Source: Sphaerotilus microaerophilus
Lineage (GTDB): Bacteria > Pseudomonadota > Gammaproteobacteria > Burkholderiales > Burkholderiaceae_C
DNA: 64,000 nucleotides
Reading direction: 5' to 3'
Assembly (NCBI RefSeq): GCF_023734135.1
Contig: NZ_AP025730.1
Span: 4,588,001-4,652,000 of the forward strand
Shown here: piece by piece, positions 46,148 to 54,864 of the stretch
Position numbering within the stretch: the stretch's first letter is position 1
Layout: each line of letters opens with the position of its first letter
Notes under the pieces: model-generated
What the model saw: only the letters and a program-made list of their open reading frames with translations
Database searches by the model: none
What the model was told of the DNA's origin: nothing
Position numbers and translations under genes: made by a program

Positions 46148-47083
46148 ATGACCCTCACCGAGTTGCGATACATCGTGGCGGTAGCCCGTGAACGACACTT
46201 CGGCCGAGCCGCCGAGGCCTGCTTCGTCTCCCAGCCGACGCTGTCGGTGGCCATCAAGAAGCTGGAGGAGGAGCTGGAAATCAAGCTCTTCGAGCGCGGT
46301 GGCAGCGAGGTGAGCGTCACCCCGCTGGGCGACGAGATCGTGCGCCAGGCCCAGGCGACGCTGGAAAGCGCCGCCTCGATCAAGGAGATCGCCCGGCGCG
46401 GCAAGGACCCGCTGGCTGGCCCGCTGCGCCTGGGGGTGATCTACACCATCGGCCCCTACCTGCTGCCCGAGCTGGTCCGCCACACCATCGAGCGCGTCCC
46501 GCAGATGCCGCTGCTGCTGCAGGAGAACTTCACCGTGCGGCTGCTGGAGATGCTGCGCACCGGCGAGCTGGACTGCGCCATCCTGGCCGAGCCCTTTCCC
46601 GACACCGGCCTGGCGATCGCACCGCTGTACGACGAGCCCTTCATGGTGGCCGTGCCGGTGAAACACCCGCTCGCGACCCGATCGGGCATCTCGTCGGCCG
46701 AGCTGAAGCAGGAGACCATGCTGCTGCTGGGCAATGGCCACTGCTTCCGCGACCACGTGCTGGAGGTCTGCCCGGAATTCGCCCGCTTTGCCAGCGACGC
46801 GGAGGGCATCCGCAAGAGCTTCGAGGGCTCCTCGCTGGAGACCATCAAGCACATGGTCGCCTCGGGCATGGGTATCACCGTGGTGCCGCAGCTGTCGATT
46901 CCACGGCCCGAAGCCAGCCAGGGTGCACCGCTGGTGGGCTACATCCCCTTCACCGATCCGGTGCCCACGCGCCGGGTGGTGCTGGCCTGGCGGCGCAGCT
47001 TCACGCGCTACGAAGCGATTGCCGCCCTGCGCAACGCGATCTACGCCTGCCGGCTCAGTGGCGTGAAGCGGCTCACCGCCTGA
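46148..47083 (+). CDS. oxyR: Hydrogen-peroxide-sensing LysR-type regulator OxyR
   Basis: A 311-residue LysR-family activator. N-terminal winged helix-turn-helix MTLTELRYIVAVARERHFGRAAEACFVSQPTLS, then the LysR substrate domain. Cys199 (GNGHCFRDH) and Cys208 (LEVCPEF) fall at exactly the numbers of the E. coli OxyR peroxide-sensing disulfide, so the identification is strong. AGGAGA precedes the ATG. No catalase or peroxidase gene is adjacent; the neighbours are c-di-GMP enzymes. Confidence 0.97.
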   Translation: MTLTELRYIVAVARERHFGRAAEACFVSQPTLSVAIKKLEEELEIKLFERGGSEVSVTPLGDEIVRQAQATLESAASIKEIARRGKDPLAGPLRLGVIYTIGPYLLPELVRHTIERVPQMPLLLQENFTVRLLEMLRTGELDCAILAEPFPDTGLAIAPLYDEPFMVAVPVKHPLATRSGISSAELKQETMLLLGNGHCFRDHVLEVCPEFARFASDAEGIRKSFEGSSLETIKHMVASGMGITVVPQLSIPRPEASQGAPLVGYIPFTDPVPTRRVVLAWRRSFTRYEAIAALRNAIYACRLSGVKRLTA

Positions 47084-47256
47084 GTTTGGTGCGGCTGCGG
47101 CGCTGGGATGGCGCCGGGATGGCGCGACAGGCAGCCACGCCCCCCGTGGACAGGGGATGGACGGCGAGGCGGCCCCTGGCGGCGCTCAAGGTCGCCGGGC
47201 CGGCGCCGAAACAAGCGGAGCCGGGAAGGACGCGTCCTGGCGTTTACCCCGCTGCC

Positions 47257-49737
47257 ATGACCGCCTCACGCCCACTCACCGCCCCATCCTCTGCGCCGGC
47301 CCGTCGCGTCTCCCAGCGTCGGAGCACCGATCGGCGCCGCTCGGTACAGGCCACGGACGAGTCCATCGCCGCGCGCGTGCGGGGACGGCAGTACGCGGCG
47401 CTGATGCGCGCCCAGCCCTACGCCGCCGGGGCCAGCCTGCTCAACATGCTGGTGGTGGGGCTGACCTCGCCACAGACCCTGTCCAACCTGCTGCTGCTGG
47501 GCTGGATGGTGGCCGTGCTGATGCTCAATGGCGTGCAGCTGGAGCGCTGGAACCGCTGGAACAAGAAGAGCGCCAAGAGCAAGACCGGCGTCGACGTCTC
47601 GACCAAGGACCTGAACCTGCAGGTGGCGCAGGCCGCCGCACTGGGCGCGATGTGGGGCGCGGTACCGGTGCTGCTGCTCAACCACGTGGCGCACCCGCAG
47701 CAGACGCTGGTGATGATGAGCCTGGCCAGCATGCTGTGCATCGGTGCGCTGGGGCTGGCGACGCTGCCGCGGGCCGCTTGGGCCTACATGGGCACCCTCA
47801 GCCTGGGCAGCCTGATCTCCCTGGCCATCAGCCCGCAGCTGGTCTACGGCATCGGGGCCCTGCAGTGGGCCACCCTCGCGGGCGTGGCGGTGGTGCTGGG
47901 CGGCACGGTGACCAAGGCCCTGCACGCGAGCGTGAGCGCTGAGGTCAAGGGCGAGCACCAGAACCAGCTGATCGGACTGCTGCTGCGCGACTTCTCCGAG
48001 CAGGGCAGCGACGTGATCTGGGAGATCGACGGCGGCGGGCGCCTACGCCACGTCACCAAGCAGTTTGCCTTTGCCATGGGCCGCGACACGGCCGCCCTGG
48101 AGGGCAAGGGGCTGATGAGCATCCTCGGCGAGATGCAGAAGGGCATGAGCGACAGCGACCGCGAGTCCACGCTGGCGCTGCACGAGAAGCTCACCGAGGG
48201 CCACCCTTTCCGTGACGTCCAGGTCAGCCTGCTGCTGGACGGCAAGCAGCGCTGGTGGTCCCTCACCGCCAAGCCACTGGTGGACGAGCGGGGCCGCCCG
48301 CTGGGCTGGCGCGGCGTGGCCCGCGACGTGACGCAGGCGCGCATGGCTGACCGCAAGCTGGCCTGGCTGGCGCACTTCGACACCCTCACCGGCCTGACCA
48401 ACCGCGCCCATTTCCGCGTGCTGCTGGAGAAGGCGCTGCAGCACACCCGGCGCTACGGCGGCGGCGGCGCGGTGATGTGCCTGGACCTGGACGGCTTCAA
48501 GAACGTCAACGACACGCTGGGGCACGCCACCGGCGACGTCCTGCTCACCGAAGTGGGCAAGCGCCTGCGCGATGCGGTGGGCAACGGCCGCAGCGACGTG
48601 GTGGCCCGCCTGGGCGGCGACGAGTTTGCCGTGCTGCTGCGCACCGCCACCACCGAGGCCGACGTCGCAGGCATCGCCCAGCAGATCCTCGATGCGATGA
48701 AGCCGCCCTGCGTCACGCAGGGGGCCGAGATCCCCGTGCGCGCGAGCATCGGCATCGCGCGCTTCCCGGAAGACGGCCTGAGCGTCGACGAGATGATGCA
48801 GCACGCCGACCTGGCGCTGTACGACGCCAAGGCCAACGCCACCGGCTCGATGCGCTTCTTCGCGCAGCGCATGGGCGAGCAGGTGCGCCGCCGCCTGATC
48901 CTGGAGCGCGACCTGCGCGAGGCGCTGGAGCGCAAGCAGCTGCACCTGCACTTCCAGCCCAAGGTGGACCTCAACACCTGGCGCGTGCTGGGCTTCGAGG
49001 CCCTGCTGCGCTGGAACCACCCCGAGCACGGCGACATCCCGCCGGCCGAGTTCATCCCGGTGGCCGAGGAGGCCGGCCTGATCCTGGCCATCGGCGAATG
49101 GGCCATGCTGGAGGCCTGCGTGCACGCTGCGCGTTGGCCGGAGGAGCTGCAGGTGGCGGTGAACATCTCGCCCGTCCAGGTGATGGCGCAGAACCTGCCC
49201 GACGCGGTCCAGAACGCCCTGCGCGTGTCCGGCCTCGCGGCGCACCGGCTGGAGCTGGAGATCACCGAGTCGGTCTTCATCAACGAGACGCGCGGCACGG
49301 TGGGGCGCCTGCATGCGCTGCGCCGCCTGGGCGTGGCCATCGCGCTGGACGACTTCGGCACCGGTTACTCGTCGCTGGCCTGCCTGCGGCGCTTCCCCTT
49401 CGACACGCTCAAGATCGACCGTGCCTTCGTGCGCGAGCTGCTCGTCAGCCGGGATGCCCGCGCCATCGTGCGCAACATCCTGGCGCTGGCCAAGGCGCTG
49501 CGCATGTCCACCGTCGCCGAGGGCGTGGAGGAGCCGGCCCAGGTCAAGGTGCTGGAGGCCGAGGGCTGCGACATCGTGCAGGGCTACTACGTGGCCAAGC
49601 CGCTGCCGGCCGACCAGGTACTGCATTTCGCGATGACCTGGACCGGCCGTGACCGCCCGACGCTGCCGCGCGACTTCTCGCTCGGCCACACCCAGACCGC
49701 CGACCTCGCGACGATGATGCCGGCCACGATCATCTGA
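47257..49737 (+). CDS. Membrane GGDEF-EAL protein with PAS domain
   Basis: 826 residues. About six TM helices occupy ~55-220, then a PAS domain (~235-365), GGDEF at 453-457 and an EAL domain (EAL at 581-583, DDFGTGYSSL, QGYYVAKPLP). Both catalytic motifs are intact. The cyclase lacks the RxxD inhibition site (it reads GRSD five residues before GGDEF). It may be bifunctional or act as a phosphodiesterase stimulated by GTP binding. The ATG at 47257 begins a basic, Ser/Arg-rich N-terminus. The in-frame extension to 47086 is low-complexity. Confidence 0.93.
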   Translation: MTASRPLTAPSSAPARRVSQRRSTDRRRSVQATDESIAARVRGRQYAALMRAQPYAAGASLLNMLVVGLTSPQTLSNLLLLGWMVAVLMLNGVQLERWNRWNKKSAKSKTGVDVSTKDLNLQVAQAAALGAMWGAVPVLLLNHVAHPQQTLVMMSLASMLCIGALGLATLPRAAWAYMGTLSLGSLISLAISPQLVYGIGALQWATLAGVAVVLGGTVTKALHASVSAEVKGEHQNQLIGLLLRDFSEQGSDVIWEIDGGGRLRHVTKQFAFAMGRDTAALEGKGLMSILGEMQKGMSDSDRESTLALHEKLTEGHPFRDVQVSLLLDGKQRWWSLTAKPLVDERGRPLGWRGVARDVTQARMADRKLAWLAHFDTLTGLTNRAHFRVLLEKALQHTRRYGGGGAVMCLDLDGFKNVNDTLGHATGDVLLTEVGKRLRDAVGNGRSDVVARLGGDEFAVLLRTATTEADVAGIAQQILDAMKPPCVTQGAEIPVRASIGIARFPEDGLSVDEMMQHADLALYDAKANATGSMRFFAQRMGEQVRRRLILERDLREALERKQLHLHFQPKVDLNTWRVLGFEALLRWNHPEHGDIPPAEFIPVAEEAGLILAIGEWAMLEACVHAARWPEELQVAVNISPVQVMAQNLPDAVQNALRVSGLAAHRLELEITESVFINETRGTVGRLHALRRLGVAIALDDFGTGYSSLACLRRFPFDTLKIDRAFVRELLVSRDARAIVRNILALAKALRMSTVAEGVEEPAQVKVLEAEGCDIVQGYYVAKPLPADQVLHFAMTWTGRDRPTLPRDFSLGHTQTADLATMMPATII

Positions 49738-49749
49738 CCGGCCAGCCCC

Positions 49750-49775
49750 CATCGGCCGGATAATGCCGGCCGATG
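49750..49775 (+). promoter_or_regulatory. Palindrome enclosing the ubiA -10 and start codon
   Basis: CATCGGCCGG (49750-49759) and CCGGCCGATG (49766-49775) are perfect 10-bp arms over the loop ATAATG. GATAAT lies at the top of the palindrome, and the ubiA ATG is the last three bases of the right arm. It could be an operator over a promoter that gives a leaderless transcript, or a terminator-like hairpin after the GGDEF-EAL gene. Confidence 0.45.
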
Positions 49776-50651
49776 GATGCCACCGCCCTGCGCCCCCCCC
49801 GTCTTGCGCTGTACCTCGACCTGATCCGCTGGAACCGCCCGGCCGGCTGGCTGCTGCTGCTGTGGCCGACGCTGGCGGCGCTCTGGCTCGCTGCCCGCGG
49901 CTTCCCGGGTTGGCACCTGGTGATCGTCTTCACGCTGGGCACCATCCTGATGCGCAGTGCCGGCTGCTGCATCAACGACGTGGCCGACCGCGAGTTCGAC
50001 CGCCACGTCAAGCGCACCGCCCAGCGCCCGGTCACGAGCGGCGCGCTGGCCCCCAGCGAGGCGCTGGCCGTCGGCGCCGTGCTGGCGGCGCTGGCCTTCG
50101 TGCTGGTGCTCACCACCAACGCGCTGACCATCGCCTGGTCCTTTGCGGCGCTGGGCATCGCCCTGGCCTACCCCTACGCCAAGCGGCTGGTCGCGATGCC
50201 GCAGGCGGTGCTGGGGGTGGCCTTCAGCTTCGGCATCCCGATGGCCTACGCCGCCACCCGCAACGAGGTGCCCGCCGAGGCCTGGTGGCTGCTCGCCGGC
50301 AACCTGTTCTGGGTGCTGGCCTACGACACTGAGTACGCGATGGTCGACCGTGACGACGACCTGCACATCGGCATCCAGACCTCCGCGCTGACGCTGGGCC
50401 GCTTCGACGTGATCGGGGTGATGGCCTTCTACGCCATCTACCTGCTCGCCTGGGCCTGGCTGGGCGCAAGCGCCGGGTTGGGCTGGCCCTACGCGCTCGG
50501 GCTGGGTGTGGCCGCGGGCCAGGTGGTGTGGCACTACGGCCTGATCCGCGACCGCAGCCGCGACGGCTGCTTCCGCGCCTTCCGCCTCAACCACTGGGTC
50601 GGCTTCGCGGTCTTCGCCGGCACTGCGGCGGACTTCTTCCTGCTGCGCTGA
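49773..50651 (+). CDS. ubiA: 4-hydroxybenzoate polyprenyltransferase
   Basis: A 292-residue membrane prenyltransferase in ubiquinone synthesis. It attaches the polyprenyl chain to 4-hydroxybenzoate. The two Asp-rich Mg2+ sites are present: [19 protein letters not shown] and [16 protein letters not shown]. About eight or nine hydrophobic helices. Length equals the family norm. Convergent with pdxA. The chorismate lyase gene ubiC is not in the window. Confidence 0.96.
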   Translation: MDATALRPPRLALYLDLIRWNRPAGWLLLLWPTLAALWLAARGFPGWHLVIVFTLGTILMRSAGCCINDVADREFDRHVKRTAQRPVTSGALAPSEALAVGAVLAALAFVLVLTTNALTIAWSFAALGIALAYPYAKRLVAMPQAVLGVAFSFGIPMAYAATRNEVPAEAWWLLAGNLFWVLAYDTEYAMVDRDDDLHIGIQTSALTLGRFDVIGVMAFYAIYLLAWAWLGASAGLGWPYALGLGVAAGQVVWHYGLIRDRSRDGCFRAFRLNHWVGFAVFAGTAADFFLLR

Positions 50652-50668
50652 GAACCTGATCCGCCCGA

Positions 50669-51802
50669 TCAGGCTGCCACACGCCCCTGCACCAGGCGGC
50701 GCGCCATGCGCAGCGCGGCCACCAGGCTCGATGCATCAGCGCGGCCCGTACCGGCCAGGTCGAAGGCCGTGCCGTGGTCGGGGCTGGTGCGCACAAAGGG
50801 CAGGCCCAGCGTCACGTTGACGCCCTCCTCCACGCCCAGGTACTTCACCGGGATCAGCCCCTGGTCGTGGTACATCGCGATCACCAGGTCGAACTCGCCG
50901 CGCCGGGCCCGCATGAACACCGTGTCGGGCGCAAAGGGCCCGCGCGCGTCGATGCCCTCGGCCCGCGCTGCCGCGATGGCCGGCGCGATCACCTCGATCT
51001 CCTCGCGGCCGAACAGCCCGCCCTCGCCTGCATGCGGGTTCAACCCCGCCACCGCGATGCGCGCGGCGGCCTGGCCCCAGGTCCGCGCCGCGGCATGCGA
51101 AATGCGCAGGGTCGACAGCACGGCCTCCACGTCGATGCGCTCGATCGCCTCACGCAGCGCGCAGTGCACCGTCACCAGCACCGTTTTCAGCTCCTGGTTG
51201 GCCAGCATCATGCGCACATCGGCCGGCTGGCCATGCCAGCCGCTCTCGGCCGCCAGCATCTCGGTGTGGCCGGGGTAGGGCTCACCGGCTGCGGCCAGCG
51301 CCTCCTTGTGGATCGGTGCGGTCACCACACCGGCCGCCGCGCCGGCCATCGTCCAGGCCACCGCCTGGCGGATGCAGGCCGCCGCCGCGCGCCCCGCACG
51401 GGCATCGACCTGGCCCCAGGGCAGCCCGGCCAGCCCGTCCCAGCCCTCGGGTCTCGCTTCGGGCTCCAGCACGGCCAAGGCCCCCGCCGGCACGTCGGGC
51501 AGGTCCGCCGGGTGATCGATGCGCGCGATCACCAGCCCGGGCACATCGGCACGTTGGCGCAGCACGGCCGCGGCGCGCTGCAGCACCGCCGACGAGCCCA
51601 GCACCGCCACCGGACCCTGGGCATCCGGCGCAAAGGCCCCTTGCAGCGCAGCCCGCACGATGATCTCCGGCCCGATGCCCAGGGCATCGCCCATCGTGAC
51701 GAGCAGGGGAGAGGAGCCTGTCCGACGCAGGCCGTCGGACAGGGCCGAGGCGACGGACGCGGTGGAAGCTGCTGCGGCGGCGGGAGCGGCAATCGAGGTC
51801 AT
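50669..51802 (-). CDS. pdxA: 4-hydroxythreonine-4-phosphate dehydrogenase
   Basis: A 377-residue NAD-dependent enzyme of pyridoxal phosphate synthesis. [28 protein letters not shown], the metal His in PGHTEMLA, the second His in [10 protein letters not shown] and the third in [15 protein letters not shown] are all visible. About 30 extra Ala/Ser-rich residues precede the fold. On its strand GACAAT ends 6 nt before the ATG at 51802, with no Shine-Dalgarno. It is divergent from hisI by 78 bp. Confidence 0.96.
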   Translation of the reverse strand: MTSIAAPAAAAASTASVASALSDGLRRTGSSPLLVTMGDALGIGPEIIVRAALQGAFAPDAQGPVAVLGSSAVLQRAAAVLRQRADVPGLVIARIDHPADLPDVPAGALAVLEPEARPEGWDGLAGLPWGQVDARAGRAAAACIRQAVAWTMAGAAAGVVTAPIHKEALAAAGEPYPGHTEMLAAESGWHGQPADVRMMLANQELKTVLVTVHCALREAIERIDVEAVLSTLRISHAAARTWGQAAARIAVAGLNPHAGEGGLFGREEIEVIAPAIAAARAEGIDARGPFAPDTVFMRARRGEFDLVIAMYHDQGLIPVKYLGVEEGVNVTLGLPFVRTSPDHGTAFDLAGTGRADASSLVAALRMARRLVQGRVAA

Positions 51803-51867
51803 GGCCGCATTGTCGCGAAACGGCCCGACGGGCAGGCCCGGCGTGGCGCCTGTCACATCCCGCCGGA

Positions 51868-51873
51868 TACACT
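51868..51873 (+). promoter_or_regulatory. -10-like TACACT directly before hisI
   Basis: TACACT ends 7 nt before the hisI ATG in the 78-bp gap to divergent pdxA. A transcript from here would have almost no leader. No good -35. Confidence 0.35.
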
Positions 51874-51880
51874 CGCCGCC

Positions 51881-52270
51881 ATGGATTGGCTCGACAAGGT
51901 GGCCTGGACGGCCGACGGCCTGGTGCCGGTGATCGCTCAGGAACTCGGCAGCAAGGACGTGCTGATGTTCGCGTGGATGAACCGCGAGGCACTGGCACGG
52001 ACCGTCGAACTCGGCGAGGCCGTGTACTTCAGCCGCTCGCGCGCGCGGCTCTGGCACAAGGGCGAGGAATCCGGCCATGTGCAGAAGGTGCACGACATCC
52101 GCCTGGACTGCGACGAGGACGTGATCCTGCTGACCGTCGAGCAGCGCGGCCACGAGCCCGGCATCGCCTGCCACACCGGCCGGCACTCCTGCTTCTTCCA
52201 GCGCCTGGAGGGCGACGAGTGGCACAGCGTCGAGCCGGTGCTGAAAGACCCGAAGAGCATCTACCGATGA
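51881..52270 (+). CDS. hisI: Phosphoribosyl-AMP cyclohydrolase
   Basis: A 129-residue monofunctional HisI, third step of histidine synthesis. [28 protein letters not shown] and the metal motif [13 protein letters not shown] with [10 protein letters not shown] are all present. HisE is a separate gene 7 bp downstream, the usual betaproteobacterial split of hisIE. Other his genes are not upstream; pdxA is. Confidence 0.97.
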   Translation: MDWLDKVAWTADGLVPVIAQELGSKDVLMFAWMNREALARTVELGEAVYFSRSRARLWHKGEESGHVQKVHDIRLDCDEDVILLTVEQRGHEPGIACHTGRHSCFFQRLEGDEWHSVEPVLKDPKSIYR

Positions 52271-52277
52271 TTGATCG

Positions 52278-52658
52278 ATGAGCGACACCCCGACGCTGCC
52301 CGCCCTCGGCACCCTGGGCCCCCTCGACTCGGCCGACGTGCTGGCCCGCGTGGCCGAAGTGATCGCCTCGCGCCGCGGCGGCGACCCCGAGAAGAGCTAT
52401 GTCGCCCGCCTGTTCCACAAGGGCACCGACACCATCCTGAAGAAGGTCGGCGAAGAAGCCACCGAGGTGGTGCTGGCCGGCAAGGACGGCGACGCCGCCA
52501 AGATCGTCTATGAGGTGGCCGACCTGTGGTTCCACTCGATGGTGGCCCTGGCGCACTTCGGCCTGACGCCCGCCGACGTGGTGGCCGAGCTGGCGCGCCG
52601 CGAGGGCCTGTCGGGCCTGCAGGAGTTTGCCCAGCGCAGCGCGAAACCCGCCACGTGA
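52278..52658 (+). CDS. hisE: Phosphoribosyl-ATP pyrophosphatase
   Basis: A 126-residue MazG-like all-helical enzyme, second step of histidine synthesis. [29 protein letters not shown] and [13 protein letters not shown] carry the acidic Mg2+ ligands. It starts 7 bp after hisI and precedes hinT by 47 bp. Confidence 0.96.
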   Translation: MSDTPTLPALGTLGPLDSADVLARVAEVIASRRGGDPEKSYVARLFHKGTDTILKKVGEEATEVVLAGKDGDAAKIVYEVADLWFHSMVALAHFGLTPADVVAELARREGLSGLQEFAQRSAKPAT

Positions 52659-52705
52659 CAGGAACCTCAACGCCCCTTTCTTCCCTTCCCGTTTGAAGCG
52701 AACGA

Positions 52706-53059
52706 ATGACCATGAACCGCGACCCTGACTGCATCTTCTGCAAGATCGCTGCCGGAGAGATCCCCTGCCAGAAGGTCTACGAGGACGACGAGCTGCTCGC
52801 CTTCAAGGACATCCGCCCGGCGGCCCCGGTGCACCTGCTGATCATCCCCAAGCTGCACCTGCCCAGCCTGGACGAGGCGGATGCCTCACACCATGCCCTG
52901 CTGGGCCGCATGCTGACGCTGGCGCCGAAGCTGGCACGCGAGCAGGGCGCGGACAACGGGTTCCGCACCGTCATCAACACCGGCCGCGACGGCGGGCAGG
53001 AGGTCTACCACCTGCACCTGCACGTGATGGGCGGCCCGCGGCCCTGGAAACACGGCTGA
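52706..53059 (+). CDS. hinT: HIT-family nucleotide hydrolase HinT
   Basis: A 117-residue histidine-triad protein. DPDCIFCKIAAGEIPCQKVYEDD and the triad HLHLHVMGG (His-x-His-x-His) are diagnostic. It hydrolyses adenosine phosphoramidates. It is part of the common betaproteobacterial hisI-hisE-hinT-tatABC string. A second Met two codons downstream is an alternative start. Confidence 0.95.
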   Translation: MTMNRDPDCIFCKIAAGEIPCQKVYEDDELLAFKDIRPAAPVHLLIIPKLHLPSLDEADASHHALLGRMLTLAPKLAREQGADNGFRTVINTGRDGGQEVYHLHLHVMGGPRPWKHG

Positions 53060-53081
53060 CACGAGGCAGAACCGCCTGACC

Positions 53082-53087
53082 TAGAAT
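53082..53087 (+). promoter_or_regulatory. Candidate -10 hexamer of tatABC
   Basis: TAGAAT lies 54 nt before the tatA ATG, in the 82-bp hinT-tatA gap. A CTGACA at 53056-53061 is 20 bp upstream, longer than the ideal spacing. Confidence 0.35.
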
Positions 53088-53101
53088 CTCCCGCTCTCCG
53101 G

Positions 53102-53134
53102 CCGGTATGGCCGGTGGCGTTTCCCATACCGGAG
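53102..53134 (+). promoter_or_regulatory. Hairpin overlapping the tatA ribosome binding site
   Basis: CCGGTATG (53102-53109) and CATACCGG (53125-53132) form a perfect 8-bp stem over 15 nt. The right arm supplies the GG of the tatA Shine-Dalgarno GGAG (53131-53134), 7 nt before the ATG. A folded leader would partly hide the ribosome binding site. Confidence 0.5.
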
Positions 53135-53141
53135 CAGTCTC

Positions 53142-53390
53142 ATGGGCGCTTTCTCGACCACCCACCTGATCATCTTCCTCGTCATCATCGTGCTGATCTT
53201 CGGTACGAAGAAGCTCAAGAACATCGGCTCCGACCTCGGCGGCGCCGTCAAGGGTTTCAAGGACGGCATGAAGGACGGCGACAAGGCCGCGGCCGAATCC
53301 TCCGCTGCGGCAGCCCCTGCCCAGCAGGTCACCGCCGAACGGCGTGCCGATGGCCAGACCATCGACGTCGAAGCCAAGACGAAGTCCTGA
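53142..53390 (+). CDS. tatA: Twin-arginine translocase subunit TatA
   Basis: An 82-residue protein: N-terminal TM helix ([19 protein letters not shown]), the FG-hinge, then an amphipathic helix ([17 protein letters not shown]) and an acidic/Ala-rich tail. TatA oligomers form the pore for folded Tat substrates. First of tatABC. Confidence 0.95.
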   Translation: MGAFSTTHLIIFLVIIVLIFGTKKLKNIGSDLGGAVKGFKDGMKDGDKAAAESSAAAAPAQQVTAERRADGQTIDVEAKTKS

Positions 53391-53432
53391 CTTCACGTCG
53401 CCGTCGCCCCCTTGGCCTGAGGACCTGAGCGC

Positions 53433-53924
53433 ATGCTCGACATCGGCGTTTCCAAGCTGTTGCTGATCGGCGGCATTGCCTTGGTCGTGATCGGCCCGGA
53501 GCGGCTGCCGCGCGTGGCCCGCATGGCTGGCACGATGCTCGGGCGTGCCCAGCGCTACGTGTCCGACGTGAAGGCCGAGGTCAACCGCTCGATGGAGCTC
53601 GACGAACTCAACCGCGTCAAGCGCGAGTTCGAGACCGCTGCGCGCGACGTGGGTGACTCGGTCAACCAGGGGCTGAACCAGGCGACCCAGGACGTGAACG
53701 ACGCCGTGGGCAGCCTGGAGCCGCCCTCACCGTCGGCCAGCACGGACGACGACACCTTCCGCTGGGAAGACCCACCGCCGGTGTACCAGCGCCCGAACAA
53801 GCACTGGCGCGTCAAGCGCGGTGCCATGCCGCGCTGGTACAAGCAGCGCCAGGGTGTGCGCCAGCACGTGCAATCCGGCGCAGCGCGGGTTGCACGTCAC
53901 CGGCCGCGGCGCAGCCCCGGCTGA
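53433..53924 (+). CDS. tatB: Twin-arginine translocase subunit TatB
   Basis: 163 residues starting MLDIGVSKLLLIGGIALVVIGPERLPRVAR: TM helix, Glu8-equivalent replaced by a Ser/Lys stretch, GPERLP hinge and the amphipathic helix. TatB forms the substrate receptor with TatC. The tail is longer than average and ends in a basic, Arg/His-rich segment. 42 bp after tatA. Confidence 0.94.
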   Translation: MLDIGVSKLLLIGGIALVVIGPERLPRVARMAGTMLGRAQRYVSDVKAEVNRSMELDELNRVKREFETAARDVGDSVNQGLNQATQDVNDAVGSLEPPSPSASTDDDTFRWEDPPPVYQRPNKHWRVKRGAMPRWYKQRQGVRQHVQSGAARVARHRPRRSPG

Positions 53925-54015
53925 TGCACGAGCACCAGCGACCCGTGCCGCTCGCCGGTTGCGAGCCGGTGCGCCGCCCATCCCCCACCCCTGAGCCCGC
54001 CGCCGGGCGCCTGCC

Positions 54016-54834
54016 GTGAGTTCGAGCCCCTCTTCCCAAGATCCCGGCAAGCATGATGACGAACTGGCCGGCACCGAACAGCCCTTCGTCAGCCACCTGA
54101 TCGAGCTGCGCGATCGCCTGCTCAAGGCGGTCTATGGCGTGGCGGCGGTCTTCGCACTGCTGTGCCTCTATCCCGGCCCCTCGGGCATGTACGACCTGCT
54201 GGCCCGCCCGCTGGTGGCCGCGCTGCCCTCCGGGTCGAAGATGATCGCCGTCGGCGTCGTCTCGCCCTTCCTGATTCCCATCAAGGTCACGCTGCTGGCC
54301 GGCTTCGGTGCCGCGCTGCCCTGGGTGCTCTACCAGGTCTGGGCCTTCGTCGCGCCCGGCCTGTACAAGCACGAGAAGCGCCTGGTGATGCCGCTGGTGG
54401 TGACCAGCACGCTGCTGTTCTACACCGGCGTGGCGTTCTGCTACTTCTTCGTCTTCGGCCAGGCCTTCCCAGCCATCCAGTCGATGGCGCCCACCTCGGT
54501 GGCCGTGAGCCCGGACATCGAGGCCTACCTCGACTTCGTCATCACGATGTTCCTGGCCTTCGGCGTGGCCTTCGAGGTGCCTGTAGCAGTCATCATCCTG
54601 GCGCGCCTGGGCATCGTCACCGTCGAGCAGTTGCGCGAGTGGCGGCGCTACTTCTGGGTCGCGGCGGCTGCCGCAGCCGGCTTGGTGACACCGCCCGATG
54701 CCGTGTCGATGGTGGCCCTGCTAATCCCGATGGGCCTGCTTTACGAGTTCGGCATCATTGGCGCGCAGTTCTTCATCCGCCACACGAAGGCGCCGGACGA
54801 CGAGGCTGCCGCCGACAAGGCGCAATCAAGCTAG
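54016..54834 (+). CDS. tatC: Twin-arginine translocase subunit TatC
   Basis: A 272-residue six-TM protein that recognises Tat signal peptides. PFVSHLIELRDRLLKAVYG, the Pro-rich loop and FEVPVAVIILARLGI are typical. It starts at GTG 54016, 91 bp after tatB. The gap contains an Arg/Pro-coding, GC-rich stretch with nothing recognisable. The C-terminus ends 30 bp from the convergent protease gene. Confidence 0.96.
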   Translation: MSSSPSSQDPGKHDDELAGTEQPFVSHLIELRDRLLKAVYGVAAVFALLCLYPGPSGMYDLLARPLVAALPSGSKMIAVGVVSPFLIPIKVTLLAGFGAALPWVLYQVWAFVAPGLYKHEKRLVMPLVVTSTLLFYTGVAFCYFFVFGQAFPAIQSMAPTSVAVSPDIEAYLDFVITMFLAFGVAFEVPVAVIILARLGIVTVEQLREWRRYFWVAAAAAAGLVTPPDAVSMVALLIPMGLLYEFGIIGAQFFIRHTKAPDDEAAADKAQSS

Positions 54835-54864
54835 GCAGCCGCGCGCTGCGCCACCACTGCTGCG

